Part shown: in pieces, positions 1 through 6,843 of the stretch
How the letters are laid out: the number at the start of each line of letters is the position of its first letter
Position numbering within the stretch: the first letter of the stretch is position 1
Source of the DNA: JACKHO01 sp041398745
Lineage (GTDB): Bacteria > Planctomycetota > Planctomycetia > Planctomycetales > Planctomycetaceae
DNA length: 64,000 bases
Assembly: GCA_041398745.1 (NCBI GenBank)
Contig: JAWKUB010000003.1
Span: 930,001-994,000, forward strand
Direction of reading: 5' to 3'
Notes under the pieces: model-generated
Database searches by the model: none
Seen by the model: only the letters and a program-made list of their open reading frames with translations
What the model was told of the DNA's origin: nothing
Made by a program: the position numbers and the translations under genes

Positions 1-1
1 C

Positions 2-379
2 CTCACGGAAATCGAGCCTCTGTTGTCGTTGAGTGACCACCGCGAAATCCGACTGCCATTGCGCTGGATTGCCATTCTGCACGGCCGCATTCGGGCTTCA
101 CTCGCCGCGACGAGCGGAATTTGTTCAGGCGAAGACGTCATCAAAATGCTGCTCTCCGGTGCCGATGTCACCATGATCACCAGCATTATTATGCGCAAGG
201 GACCAGGGGTCGTGTCGGACATGATTGCTCAAATGCAGCACTGGATGCAGGAGCACGGTTACCGTTCTGTCGAGCAACTCAAAGGGAGCATGAGCCACCG
301 CAACTGTCCCAATCCAGCTGCATTCGAACGTTCCAATTACATGAAGGCGCTCACATCATTTCAGTCGCCTGAGGTGTAG
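2..379 (+). CDS. Dihydroorotate dehydrogenase-like protein, C-terminal part (start outside window)
   Basis: The frame is open from base 2, so this is the 3' end of a gene that begins upstream. The visible tail, with LRWIAILHGR, a GADVTMI stretch and a final NYMKALTSFQ, matches the end of the fumarate-type dihydroorotate dehydrogenase-like TIM-barrel proteins as I know them. Those proteins bind FMN and oxidise dihydroorotate or a related substrate. The catalytic part is outside the window, so the true substrate cannot be judged. A separate class 1B-type pyrD lies at 41171-42136, so this copy may have a different role. The ATG at position 23 or later is internal and is not taken as the start. 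Confidence 0.7.
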   Translation, partial: LTEIEPLLSLSDHREIRLPLRWIAILHGRIRASLAATSGICSGEDVIKMLLSGADVTMITSIIMRKGPGVVSDMIAQMQHWMQEHGYRSVEQLKGSMSHRNCPNPAAFERSNYMKALTSFQSPEV

Positions 380-433
380 AGGTTTTTCTGTAATCGTTGG
401 TACCGGCGAGGCTTGGAACTCTATACTGCCGTC

Positions 434-796
434 ATGTCCAGTACGGCTCCACAAACTGCATCTCCACCTGCGCGCCCGAAGCGACAGCGGCTTTCGCTGT
501 CGGCGATGACGGCTGCCTGCTGCGCAATACTGGCCACGCTGCTGATCCTCTTTTTCCTGGGGACATACATTTATCTGCGCGTCGCCCGGCCAGCGAACCT
601 GAATGATTCACTGCTGTTGCTGGTTTCTGGTACGGGATTGAGCTTCTCCGTTGTACTGACGGTAATCGGATTTCTGGCCGGCCTCATTGCTTTGCTGCAG
701 CGAAACCGGCCGAGGTTCATCCCGCTGGTGGCACTCGTGGTGAACGGTCTGCTCATGGGGGGACTGACACTGTTGATGTCGTCCAGCTTCGGCTAA
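434..796 (+). CDS. Small membrane protein of unknown function
   Basis: A protein of about 120 residues. It has a Pro/Arg/Lys-rich cytoplasmic start (PARPKRQR) and three hydrophobic segments, near residues 25-45, 60-85 and 95-115, so it is most likely an integral inner-membrane protein. The ATG at 434 is preferred over an upstream TTG at 413, because the extra residues from the TTG have no domain-like character. It stands between the dihydroorotate-dehydrogenase-like gene and the aminotransferase on the same strand. I do not recognise a family, and no catalytic motif is visible. Confidence 0.55.
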   Translation: MSSTAPQTASPPARPKRQRLSLSAMTAACCAILATLLILFFLGTYIYLRVARPANLNDSLLLLVSGTGLSFSVVLTVIGFLAGLIALLQRNRPRFIPLVALVVNGLLMGGLTLLMSSSFG

Positions 797-842
797 TCTT
801 AAGGTTGTTTTCAAGAATTCGGCTTAGCACTGACTGCCTCAA

Positions 843-2009
843 ATGACACTACCTGCACGTACTGCTCCTCCCGAACGTATTTTGATGGGCCCCGGCCCCA
901 GCGACACGCCCGCCCGCGTGCTGTCGGCGCTCGCCGGACCTGTTGTCGGCCACCTCGATCCTTACTTTCTGCGGGTCATGGACGAAACGCAGCAAATGTT
1001 GCGTCAGGTATTCCGGACTGAGAACAAGCTGACCCTCGCTGTGAGCGGCACCGGAAGCGCCGGTATGGAAGCCTGCGTCGTGAATCTCATCGAGCCCGGC
1101 GACAAAATGCTCATTGGTGTGAACGGCGTGTTCGGTGGTCGTATGAAAGACGTCGCCGAACGTGTCGGCGCGGAAGTCGTTACGCTCACACGTCCCTTCG
1201 GCGAAGTCTTCAGCACGGAAGAAATCGCGGCGGCCGTCGCAGAACACAAACCCAAAGTCGTTGGTCTCGTGCATGCGGAAACATCCACCGGCGCCCTGCA
1301 GCCGCTCGAAGAAATCTCAAAGGTTGTGCACGCCGCTGGTGGCCTGCTGCTGGTGGACTGCGTGACCTCACTCGGCGGCTTGCCTGTAGAAATCGATAAG
1401 TGGCAAATTGACGCCGCTTATTCGGGAACTCAGAAGTGCCTGAGCTGTCCTCCCGGACTGGCGCCCGTCACGTTCAGCGAACGTGCCGTAGCGGCAATGG
1501 ATGCACGAACCACGAAAGTGTCGAGCTGGTACCTCGACATGTCCATGGTCCGCAATTACTGGAGCAATCAGTCACGGGCGTACCATCACACGGCGCCCAT
1601 CAGCATGAACTACGCATTGCATGAAGCACTTCGACTTGTCCTTGAAGAAGGCCTGGAAAACCGCTTTGTCAGGCATCGCGAAAACCATTTGGCGCTCTGC
1701 CGCGGATTAGAAGCGATGGGAATTCAATATGCCGTCGAAGAACAGTTTCGATTGCCCATGCTGAACGCCGTGCTCATCCCGGAAGGTGTGGACGACAAGC
1801 AGGTGCGTTCGCGTTTGCTGAATGAGTTCGGAATTGAAATTGGCGGCGGTCTCGGACCAATGGCCGGCAAAACGTGGCGTATTGGTCTGATGGGAGCCGC
1901 CTGTACTAAGCGAAACGTGCTCTTGTTCCTCGCAGCACTGGAAGATTGTCTGCGGGATGCAGGTTGCGAAGTTACGCCGGGTGCTGGCGTGGCCGCAGCG
2001 TATCGTTAA
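843..2009 (+). CDS. Class V aminotransferase, alanine/serine-glyoxylate aminotransferase type
   Basis: A 388-residue PLP enzyme of fold type I, class V. The start reads MGPGPSDTPARV, typical of alanine-glyoxylate and serine-glyoxylate aminotransferases. A glycine-rich VSGTGSAGMEA cofactor-binding loop lies near residues 68-77, and VDCVTSLGG near 171-179. The SGTQKCLSCPPG motif carries the Schiff-base lysine, K198. Length and motif order fit a complete enzyme. The family moves the amino group of Ala or Ser to glyoxylate, giving glycine; the exact donor cannot be read from sequence. It is cytoplasmic, and a rhodanese follows on the same strand after 52 bases. Confidence 0.9.
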   Translation: MTLPARTAPPERILMGPGPSDTPARVLSALAGPVVGHLDPYFLRVMDETQQMLRQVFRTENKLTLAVSGTGSAGMEACVVNLIEPGDKMLIGVNGVFGGRMKDVAERVGAEVVTLTRPFGEVFSTEEIAAAVAEHKPKVVGLVHAETSTGALQPLEEISKVVHAAGGLLLVDCVTSLGGLPVEIDKWQIDAAYSGTQKCLSCPPGLAPVTFSERAVAAMDARTTKVSSWYLDMSMVRNYWSNQSRAYHHTAPISMNYALHEALRLVLEEGLENRFVRHRENHLALCRGLEAMGIQYAVEEQFRLPMLNAVLIPEGVDDKQVRSRLLNEFGIEIGGGLGPMAGKTWRIGLMGAACTKRNVLLFLAALEDCLRDAGCEVTPGAGVAAAYR

Positions 2010-2061
2010 TGGATCAATTTAGATCATACGTCCGAAATGGGACAAATCGGAAAGAGGTCAA

Positions 2062-2391
2062 ATGGCACATACGACAGACACCCTTGAACAAGTCAAACAG
2101 CGGCTCGCCCAAAATGAAGCCGTGCTGATTGATGTCCGCGAGCAGGACGAGTGGGATGAAGGACATCTCGCGGCGGCCACGCTGGTCCCACTCAGTGAAT
2201 TGAAGGCTGGCGCGAATGGAGATGCACTGGCCGATCGCGTCCCGAAAGATCGAATTGTGTATTGCCACTGCCGTTCAGGAGGACGTGTCCTGCCTGCGTC
2301 AGGCATTTTGCAGCAACTGGGGTACGACATCAGGCCACTGAAGGCCGGGTATGTGGACCTGGTGAACGCAGGATTTGAAAAGGCCACTTAG
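2062..2391 (+). CDS. Rhodanese-like sulfurtransferase domain protein
   Basis: A 109-residue single rhodanese domain. The N-terminal LIDVREQDEWDEGHL motif is the usual rhodanese entry signature. The active-site loop is CRSGGR, with the catalytic Cys at residue 70 and a second Cys at 68. Single-domain rhodaneses accept sulfane sulfur on that cysteine and pass it on; the partner is unknown here. There is no signal peptide, so it is likely cytoplasmic. An AAAGAGGTC stretch just upstream of the ATG is a plausible ribosome binding site. It sits 52 bases behind the aminotransferase, and a membrane protein gene follows. Confidence 0.88.
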   Translation: MAHTTDTLEQVKQRLAQNEAVLIDVREQDEWDEGHLAAATLVPLSELKAGANGDALADRVPKDRIVYCHCRSGGRVLPASGILQQLGYDIRPLKAGYVDLVNAGFEKAT

Positions 2392-2415
2392 TGCCCCTCA
2401 CCCCCACGAGATGAA

Positions 2416-3498
2416 ATGCGGTTTCAATCGAAAGCGAAGAAACTACCGTATTTGAATCGCGGCGATCAGTTCCGGCTGCTCGCGCTGTTCGCCATGTTGT
2501 TCATTGTCGTTCTCGCGTTTCGCAAAGCCGCCGATCCCAACACCTGGCGCTGGCTCATCCCCGGAGACGAGGAGCAGGTCGCGGACACCCTCGATACGGG
2601 AGACCTGCGAGACATCAGTTATGTCGTCGTCGACAAGAACGAGCACCTCAACCTCGATGAATTCATTGCAGCAGATGGCGGAGAGGCATCTGGTAATGGA
2701 GCGGAAGCACATGCCGAACTTGTCCTCGACCCTGACCTGTTCGACGAAGTAAAAGATCAGACCGTCGGCTGGCGTTCGCGTGCGGAGGTGGCGGCACTGC
2801 ACACTGTTTTGGAAAAGGTACGGAAACTCGACAATCAGGCGATGAGCGCCGCTGCGAATACGGGAGTCGGTTTTCGCCAAGTCAATCAGGAGCCCTCAAA
2901 ACATCGAGGCGAACTCATTCGGATTAAAGGAGTTCTGTGGCGGCTCGATGAGTTCCAGGAAGAAGGCGGGTCCAGCAAAGAACAAACGGCCTACACTGGC
3001 TGGATGTTCACGCAAGACTCCGGAAACAAACCGTGGATGGTGTTGTGCACGGAGTTGCCTTCAGGACTGTCACTTGGCGACAAGCTGGACCGACCCGTAG
3101 CCGTTACCGGGTATTTCTTCAAACGCTTCGGGTACGAAACCACAGGCAGTCAACTGAATGTGGCGCCGTTGCTCGTCGCCCGAACGTTTGAATTGCAGGC
3201 TGTCCCCGTCGAGCAACTCAAGGAACGTACGAACAACGCCACGTTGACAGTTTTCCTGGTACTGCTGGTGAGCCTACTGTTGCTGGGGCTTATGGTGTTC
3301 TGGTTCATTCGCAGCGACCGAAAGTTCGCCGGAAGCCGACTGGCTGAATTGACCAAGCCGAACCGCTATGCATCCCTCAGTCCTGAGGTACTGGATGAGA
3401 TGGAGTTAACGCATCCGTCCGATGCGATGCGCGACGTGAACTTGGGCGGGGCTTCCGCAGAAGTGTCTGAGAATCCAACGGACGAAAACAATGGCTGA
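2416..3498 (+). CDS. Bitopic membrane protein of unknown function
   Basis: A 360-residue protein with a hydrophobic segment near residues 22-38 (LLALFAMLFIVVLAF) and a second near 273-297 (FLVLLVSLLLLGLMVFWF). Between them lies a region of about 230 residues, probably on the outer side of the membrane. A charged tail of about 60 residues after the second segment would be cytoplasmic. The middle part contains GELIRIKGVLWRLDEF and a VAVTGYFFKRFGY stretch, which look like a beta-rich (OB-like) fold, but that is a guess. The last codons overlap the next gene by 8 bases, suggesting translational coupling. No family recognised with confidence. Confidence 0.75.
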   Translation: MRFQSKAKKLPYLNRGDQFRLLALFAMLFIVVLAFRKAADPNTWRWLIPGDEEQVADTLDTGDLRDISYVVVDKNEHLNLDEFIAADGGEASGNGAEAHAELVLDPDLFDEVKDQTVGWRSRAEVAALHTVLEKVRKLDNQAMSAAANTGVGFRQVNQEPSKHRGELIRIKGVLWRLDEFQEEGGSSKEQTAYTGWMFTQDSGNKPWMVLCTELPSGLSLGDKLDRPVAVTGYFFKRFGYETTGSQLNVAPLLVARTFELQAVPVEQLKERTNNATLTVFLVLLVSLLLLGLMVFWFIRSDRKFAGSRLAELTKPNRYASLSPEVLDEMELTHPSDAMRDVNLGGASAEVSENPTDENNG

Positions 3499-3868
3499 GA
3501 GTTTCGAACTCGTGGGACAATATCCGACGCTGGCTCTCGCGGAACTGGCAAAAACCACACTGGCCGCCGCGGGAATTCCCGCATTCTTCGAAAACGCCGA
3601 AGTGGTTCAGCAGGATTGGATGCTGGGAAATGCCGTCGGACAAGTGAAGGTTCTGGTACCAACTCCGCAGGCCGAACGCGCTATACAGGTTCTCGACGAG
3701 TGCCGATTGAATCGCGCCGAACGCTTGCGTGAGAAAAATGACGACCCCGGTGCCGCCGACCGCTGTCTCGCCTGCGATGCAGATTTCCCTCAGGACGTCG
3801 ATGCTTGTCCCGAATGCGGCTGGACGTTCGCCGGCGGGGATTTAATTCCCTTCGATGAAGACGACTAG
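3491..3868 (+). CDS. DUF2007-like protein with C-terminal zinc ribbon
   Basis: 125 residues. The first 75 residues (VGQYPTLALAELAKTTLAAAGI, then GQVKVLVP and a following helix) match the DUF2007 'putative signal transducing' fold: a small ferredoxin-like module found in many bacteria with no proven function. The C-terminus adds a treble-clef or zinc-ribbon pair, CLACD...CPECGW, near residues 96-115, likely binding one zinc. The ATG lies inside the preceding gene (8-base overlap), so both are probably translated from one message. It may act together with that membrane protein, but the sequence alone does not show how. Confidence 0.75.
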   Translation: MAESFELVGQYPTLALAELAKTTLAAAGIPAFFENAEVVQQDWMLGNAVGQVKVLVPTPQAERAIQVLDECRLNRAERLREKNDDPGAADRCLACDADFPQDVDACPECGWTFAGGDLIPFDEDD

Positions 3869-3902
3869 ACAGGCTCCCTCACACAAAAAGGAACAGCCGC
3901 CA

Positions 3903-4301
3903 ATGCTCCGCTACTTGAATGCGACGCTTTTAGTTTTACTGCCAACCCTGGCCTATGCCGGAGGTGACATCCGGTCGAACGGAACGCTGGTGGGCCGGGT
4001 GGAAAGTAATGGCGACATTCGGATTAAGGGGAGCATTGTGGGCCGGTTTGAAAGCAACGGAGACATTCGCATAAGCGGCTCAATTGGCGGCAGCATTGAA
4101 AGCAACGGCGATATCCGAAAAGGGGGCAGCATTGTCGGACGCGTGGAATCGAATGGTGATGTCCGCGTGAAAGGGACCATCAAAGGCCGCATCGAATCAG
4201 GGGGATCGGTCCGCAAGGAAGGCAGCATTATTGGCTCGGCAAGCGGAATTCCGGCCACACAGGCAGCGGCGCTGTTCTTTTTTGATTTCGTCGAATTCTG
4301 A
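3903..4301 (+). CDS. Secreted 16-residue-repeat protein, probable beta-solenoid
   Basis: The ATG at 3903 is chosen because AAAAGGA stands 12 bases upstream and the protein then starts with a clean signal peptide (MLRYLNATLLVLLPTLAYAG). An ATG at 3855 in the same frame overlaps the previous gene. The mature part is almost wholly made of six tandem units of 16 residues with consensus ESNGDIRxxGSIxGRx, from about residue 20 to 115. It ends with a hydrophobic tail (ALFFFDFVEF). Short regular repeats with alternating hydrophobic residues suggest a right-handed beta-helix, as in bactofilins, although it is exported and has no bactofilin core that I recognise. Function unknown. Confidence 0.7.
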   Translation: MLRYLNATLLVLLPTLAYAGGDIRSNGTLVGRVESNGDIRIKGSIVGRFESNGDIRISGSIGGSIESNGDIRKGGSIVGRVESNGDVRVKGTIKGRIESGGSVRKEGSIIGSASGIPATQAAALFFFDFVEF

Positions 4302-4450
4302 TACGTAGCAACCGGGGGTGGCGGGGGCGCCCAGTAAACGGGTAGTACATTACGCGGGAGGATTACTCTGTACGCGTTGCAAAGAGTAACACTGCCAAGC
4401 CCCCGGTAATTCCACACGACGCTGTTCAAACCTGTATTAAAAACACTGAG

Positions 4451-4530
4451 GCACGGAGGACGCGGAGAAGGGTTTCAGAGATGAAAACACCAAAAAAAAC
4501 TTGGTGCCCTCCGTGTCTCCGTGGCTTTTT
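4451..4530. repeat. Imperfect inverted repeat of the 'cacggagg' type
   Basis: CACGGAGGACGCGGAG at 4452-4467 faces CTCCGTGTCTCCGTG at about 4510-4524, and a second small inversion (CACCAA...TTGGTG) lies inside. The stretch sits in a 302-base gap between convergent genes. The same word (ACACGGAGAGACAGTC) turns up again at 6703-6718, so it seems to be a dispersed intergenic repeat. No ORF is supported in this gap. Confidence 0.6.
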
Positions 4531-4603
4531 ATCGGCGCTCCGACTTCATCAGAGACACGCGCGGAGAGTACCCCAGCTACCCTGTTGAAGTTACGCGGTA
4601 GGC

Positions 4604-4915
4604 TCAGGTCACGAGTCGATTCTTGGGCGGCGGACACTGCCGGATTTCGGCCCAATATTCGTCGGCGACATCTTCATCAATTTCCACGCTGCCGCTTCCC
4701 GCCCAATGCCGGTCCTGCCCATTCTTCTTGGGTCCAGAAATCCAATACTCCTCGTCTGTTTCAACGTCAAAGTAGTTCCCGCCGCAGCCACGACCTTTGC
4801 ACGATTGAAACGACCGTCCCCGGTAGTACAGCGTTTTGCCACTTGCCGAAAACGTAACACGGCCAATCCGAGCCGGTCCCCTGTCCTGCTGCCCCGACTT
4901 CAGTTCCAGATACAT
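4604..4915 (-). CDS. Small conserved protein of unknown function
   Basis: About 103 residues from the ATG at 4915; an in-frame ATG at 4948 would add 11 residues. The core (GPARIGRVTFSASGKTLYYRGR, split here by ordinary residues, then NYFDVETDEEYWISGPKKNG and a closing EYWAEIR) belongs to a small conserved family seen in many bacteria. Some databases mislabel that family as 1-deoxyxylulose-5-phosphate synthase; it has no such domain. Abundant Tyr/Trp and strands suggest a small beta-rich cytoplasmic protein. The next gene upstream on the same strand ends 35-70 bases away, so the two may be cotranscribed. Function unknown. Confidence 0.8.
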   Translation of the reverse strand: MYLELKSGQQDRGPARIGRVTFSASGKTLYYRGRSFQSCKGRGCGGNYFDVETDEEYWISGPKKNGQDRHWAGSGSVEIDEDVADEYWAEIRQCPPPKNRLVT

Positions 4916-4983
4916 TAAGCGGGATTGGGTGCCGGGCATGCTGCTCAATTCCTCGAACGAGCGAATTTGGAAGGGTACGTTGC

Positions 4984-5268
4984 TTAGAAATCCAACTCAT
5001 CAAGTTCATCCGGATTAATGCCCATTGATCGAAGTTTGGCATCAAGCTCGTCACCCAGTTCTCCGTTACGAGCGGCCTTGAGTCGCTGATACGCTTTGGC
5101 TAGCACTTTTTGTTGATGCACAAGAACGAACGCTTCTGCCGCGGCCACAATAGCGGCAGACTCCGGCGAACCATCGGGATAGTTCGCGGCAACCGTTTCA
5201 AGGATGTCGCATATTCGGAACATCTCAGCATACGCTTCGTCATTGAACGGTTCGTTTGGATCGGACAT
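4984..5268 (-). CDS. Small acidic helical protein of unknown function
   Basis: 94 residues from the ATG at 5268 (MSDPNEPFNDEAYAEM). The frame is open for another 99 codons upstream, but that part has low-complexity, non-protein-like composition and crosses a repeat-rich gap, so it is left out. The protein is predicted to be mostly alpha-helical (AAIVAAAEAFVLVHQQKVLAKAYQRLKAA split over residues 38-66) and ends with an acidic NPDELDELDF tail. No cysteine pair, signal peptide or known motif. Probably cytoplasmic and possibly in one transcript with the downstream small gene. Confidence 0.6.
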   Translation of the reverse strand: MSDPNEPFNDEAYAEMFRICDILETVAANYPDGSPESAAIVAAAEAFVLVHQQKVLAKAYQRLKAARNGELGDELDAKLRSMGINPDELDELDF

Positions 5269-5987
5269 ATTCAAACCCAAGTCTGAGTGGATACATGACG
5301 TCGTCCACGACAGTATCAAACCCTGATTCTTCGAGCCAAGGAAATTGGAAAAGGTGGCCACGAGAAGCACAAAAACTGGTCTACGACTTTTCGTAACTTT
5401 TTGTGTTTCTTGTGGCAATCCATCCGACGGGTAGCCCATCTGCCTGTTCAGGGCAGTTGGGTGCCGCAGGCACAAGTGGCTTTTACCATGCGGTGTCACT
5501 TGTCGGATAGCGTTGAATGAGAAGGGAACGCACACGATGACGCATCTTGTCGCTTCGCGACCCACCCAACGTAGTTGGTCGGGCTACCCTGCTGCCAAAT
5601 ACCAAGTCAAAAAGTGTTGGCAATCAACTACACCCGTCGGCACGAGAAACCAAGGGAAATCATTGCGCATGCCAGGCATTGTTTGCAACGCCGCAGCGAG
5701 GTAGGCAGGAACAGCAGCCAGGAGTATCCCAGTATTGCACGGAGACCATCAAATGCTGGGGCCGGTCAAGCCTTCTTCGCCATTCACATGCGGAGGATGG
5801 CCGATTTTACTTCGCTTAACCACGTTCAGCCGAGACCAGATGAACTTTCAGTGACAGCACCGGTGATTGCATCCAATTCCACAAGCCTCTCCCCGACCCT
5901 ACACGTGAGACTCCTGCGGACAACCGCGAGATCATGTCCAGCAAGACTCTCTCGCGGCGATGCGGAGAGACAGTCGCTACCGAAACT
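5269..5987. other. 719-base gene-free, repeat-rich stretch
   Basis: Open frames here are short, overlap on several frames and lack ribosome binding sites and protein-like composition. The stretch contains several small inversions: CTGCC...GGCAG near 5440-5456, GTGCCGCAGGCAC at 5460-5472, and ACAAGTG facing CACTTGT near 5473-5506. It ends in one copy of a 72-77 base repeat (5904-5975). I see no RNA gene or promoter that I can name. Confidence 0.5.
5904..5975 (+). repeat. Dispersed repeat, copy A
   Basis: Shares CGTGAG, CTGCGGA, ATGTCCAGCAAGAC and CGGAGAGACAGTC in the same order and spacing as copy B at 6641-6718. The central ATGTCCAGCAAGAC is identical. The two copies flank the gene at 5988-6545 in direct orientation. 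Confidence 0.7.
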
Positions 5988-6545
5988 CTAGTCCCATCCG
6001 AATTTCAGCAAGTCGCGGCCGCATTGGGGGCAAGGTGTTCGGAGTTTCGCCAGGTCGATGTTGGCGATGTGGCAGATTGGACAGTAGACGCCGTCATTTG
6101 CCACTGGGACGGATTCCCTGAACTGGGACATTGCAGAGGCAATGCGATACACCTCTTCTGGAGTCGCTTGGGGCGATGGAAGTCCGGCCGATTCTGGTTC
6201 CTCGATGGTTGCGTTCAGTGGTTGTGTGTCGATCCAATCATCGACACTCAAATCCAGGTTGTCATCGAAATGCCGGGTGATGTCCAATTGACTGAAGGAA
6301 ATTTCTTTCGGGTCAACCAGTTCGACCTTTCGCAATCGCAAAGTTAATTCGCCGGAGTTCACAAACTCGCTCTTTGTCAGGGGCTGTGCGTCGACGACCG
6401 ACCAGTTTTCGTCGCCAAGATGCAGAGTGGTGTCACGTTCGAAGGAATCTGGCAGGTTTTCAGGGGGCATTTCTGATGTCGCGATGATTTGCCCGGAGGC
6501 GTCATCGATGAAAGTCACGCTGACGATTTGCTCAAATCGCGACAT
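5988..6545 (-). CDS. Unknown protein with C-terminal zinc ribbon
   Basis: 185 residues from the ATG at 6545, chosen because AGGAGC lies 6 bases upstream. An in-frame ATG at 6605 would add 20 residues without family character. The start MSRFEQIVSVTFIDDASGQ and the body are beta-rich and acidic. The C-terminus carries CPICHIANIDL and CPQCGRDLL, a CxxC...CxxC zinc ribbon near residues 155-180. I know similar unnamed proteins from other planctomycetes but no function. It is soluble and has no signal peptide. Directly repeated sequences at 5904-5975 and 6641-6718 flank it. Confidence 0.7.
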   Translation of the reverse strand: MSRFEQIVSVTFIDDASGQIIATSEMPPENLPDSFERDTTLHLGDENWSVVDAQPLTKSEFVNSGELTLRLRKVELVDPKEISFSQLDITRHFDDNLDLSVDDWIDTQPLNATIEEPESAGLPSPQATPEEVYRIASAMSQFRESVPVANDGVYCPICHIANIDLAKLRTPCPQCGRDLLKFGWD

Positions 6546-6640
6546 TGTTGCTCCTGGTTCGTGGACGCAATGGTATCGAGGTAGGTCCAGATCGCCAAAT
6601 TTCACGCCAGACGACGAAACTCCGCGATCCCGCGCCTCCG

Positions 6641-6718
6641 CGTGAGCCTGCTGCGGACCACTACGCGCTTATGTCCAGCAAGACGCACGCGGAGGCGCGG
6701 GGACACGGAGAGACAGTC
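6641..6718 (+). repeat. Dispersed repeat, copy B
   Basis: Second copy of the repeat at 5904-5975, in the same direction, with an identical ATGTCCAGCAAGAC core and a matching GGAGAGACAGTC end. It also contains GCGCCTCCGCG facing CGCGGAGGCGC, an inversion able to form a hairpin. The 298-base gap 6546-6843 holds this copy and the palindrome at 6804 and no gene that I can support. Confidence 0.7.
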
Positions 6719-6803
6719 TTCGTAAGGCCGGTGCAAGCGGCCACGAGTCCTGGATGGACTATCGCAAAAAGTCAGGTGTATTACTTCACATGTAACCTGA
6801 ATT

Positions 6804-6823
6804 CACAGACAGGAATGTCTGTG
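6804..6823 (-). repeat. Palindromic repeat (CACAGACA family), copy 1
   Basis: CACAGACA-GGAA-TGTCTGTG, 8-base perfect arms with a 4-base spacer, followed by CCACCC. Read on the minus strand it is GGGTGG then CACAGACATTCCTGTCTGTG, the same as the copies at 37754 and 41052. It lies 20 bases beyond the stop codon of the regulator gene on that strand, so it could serve as a transcript 3' end or REP-like element. Confidence 0.8.
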
Positions 6824-6843
6824 CCACCCGACAACTATCAAAT

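Noticed and set aside
5269..5565. Extension of the 94-residue acidic protein to 193 residues
   Set aside because: The extra part crosses inverted repeats and has no helical or conserved character.
5513..5991. Several plus-strand frames of 60-138 codons
   Set aside because: Overlapping frames with Arg/Ser/Pro-rich, non-protein-like composition in a repeat-rich gap.
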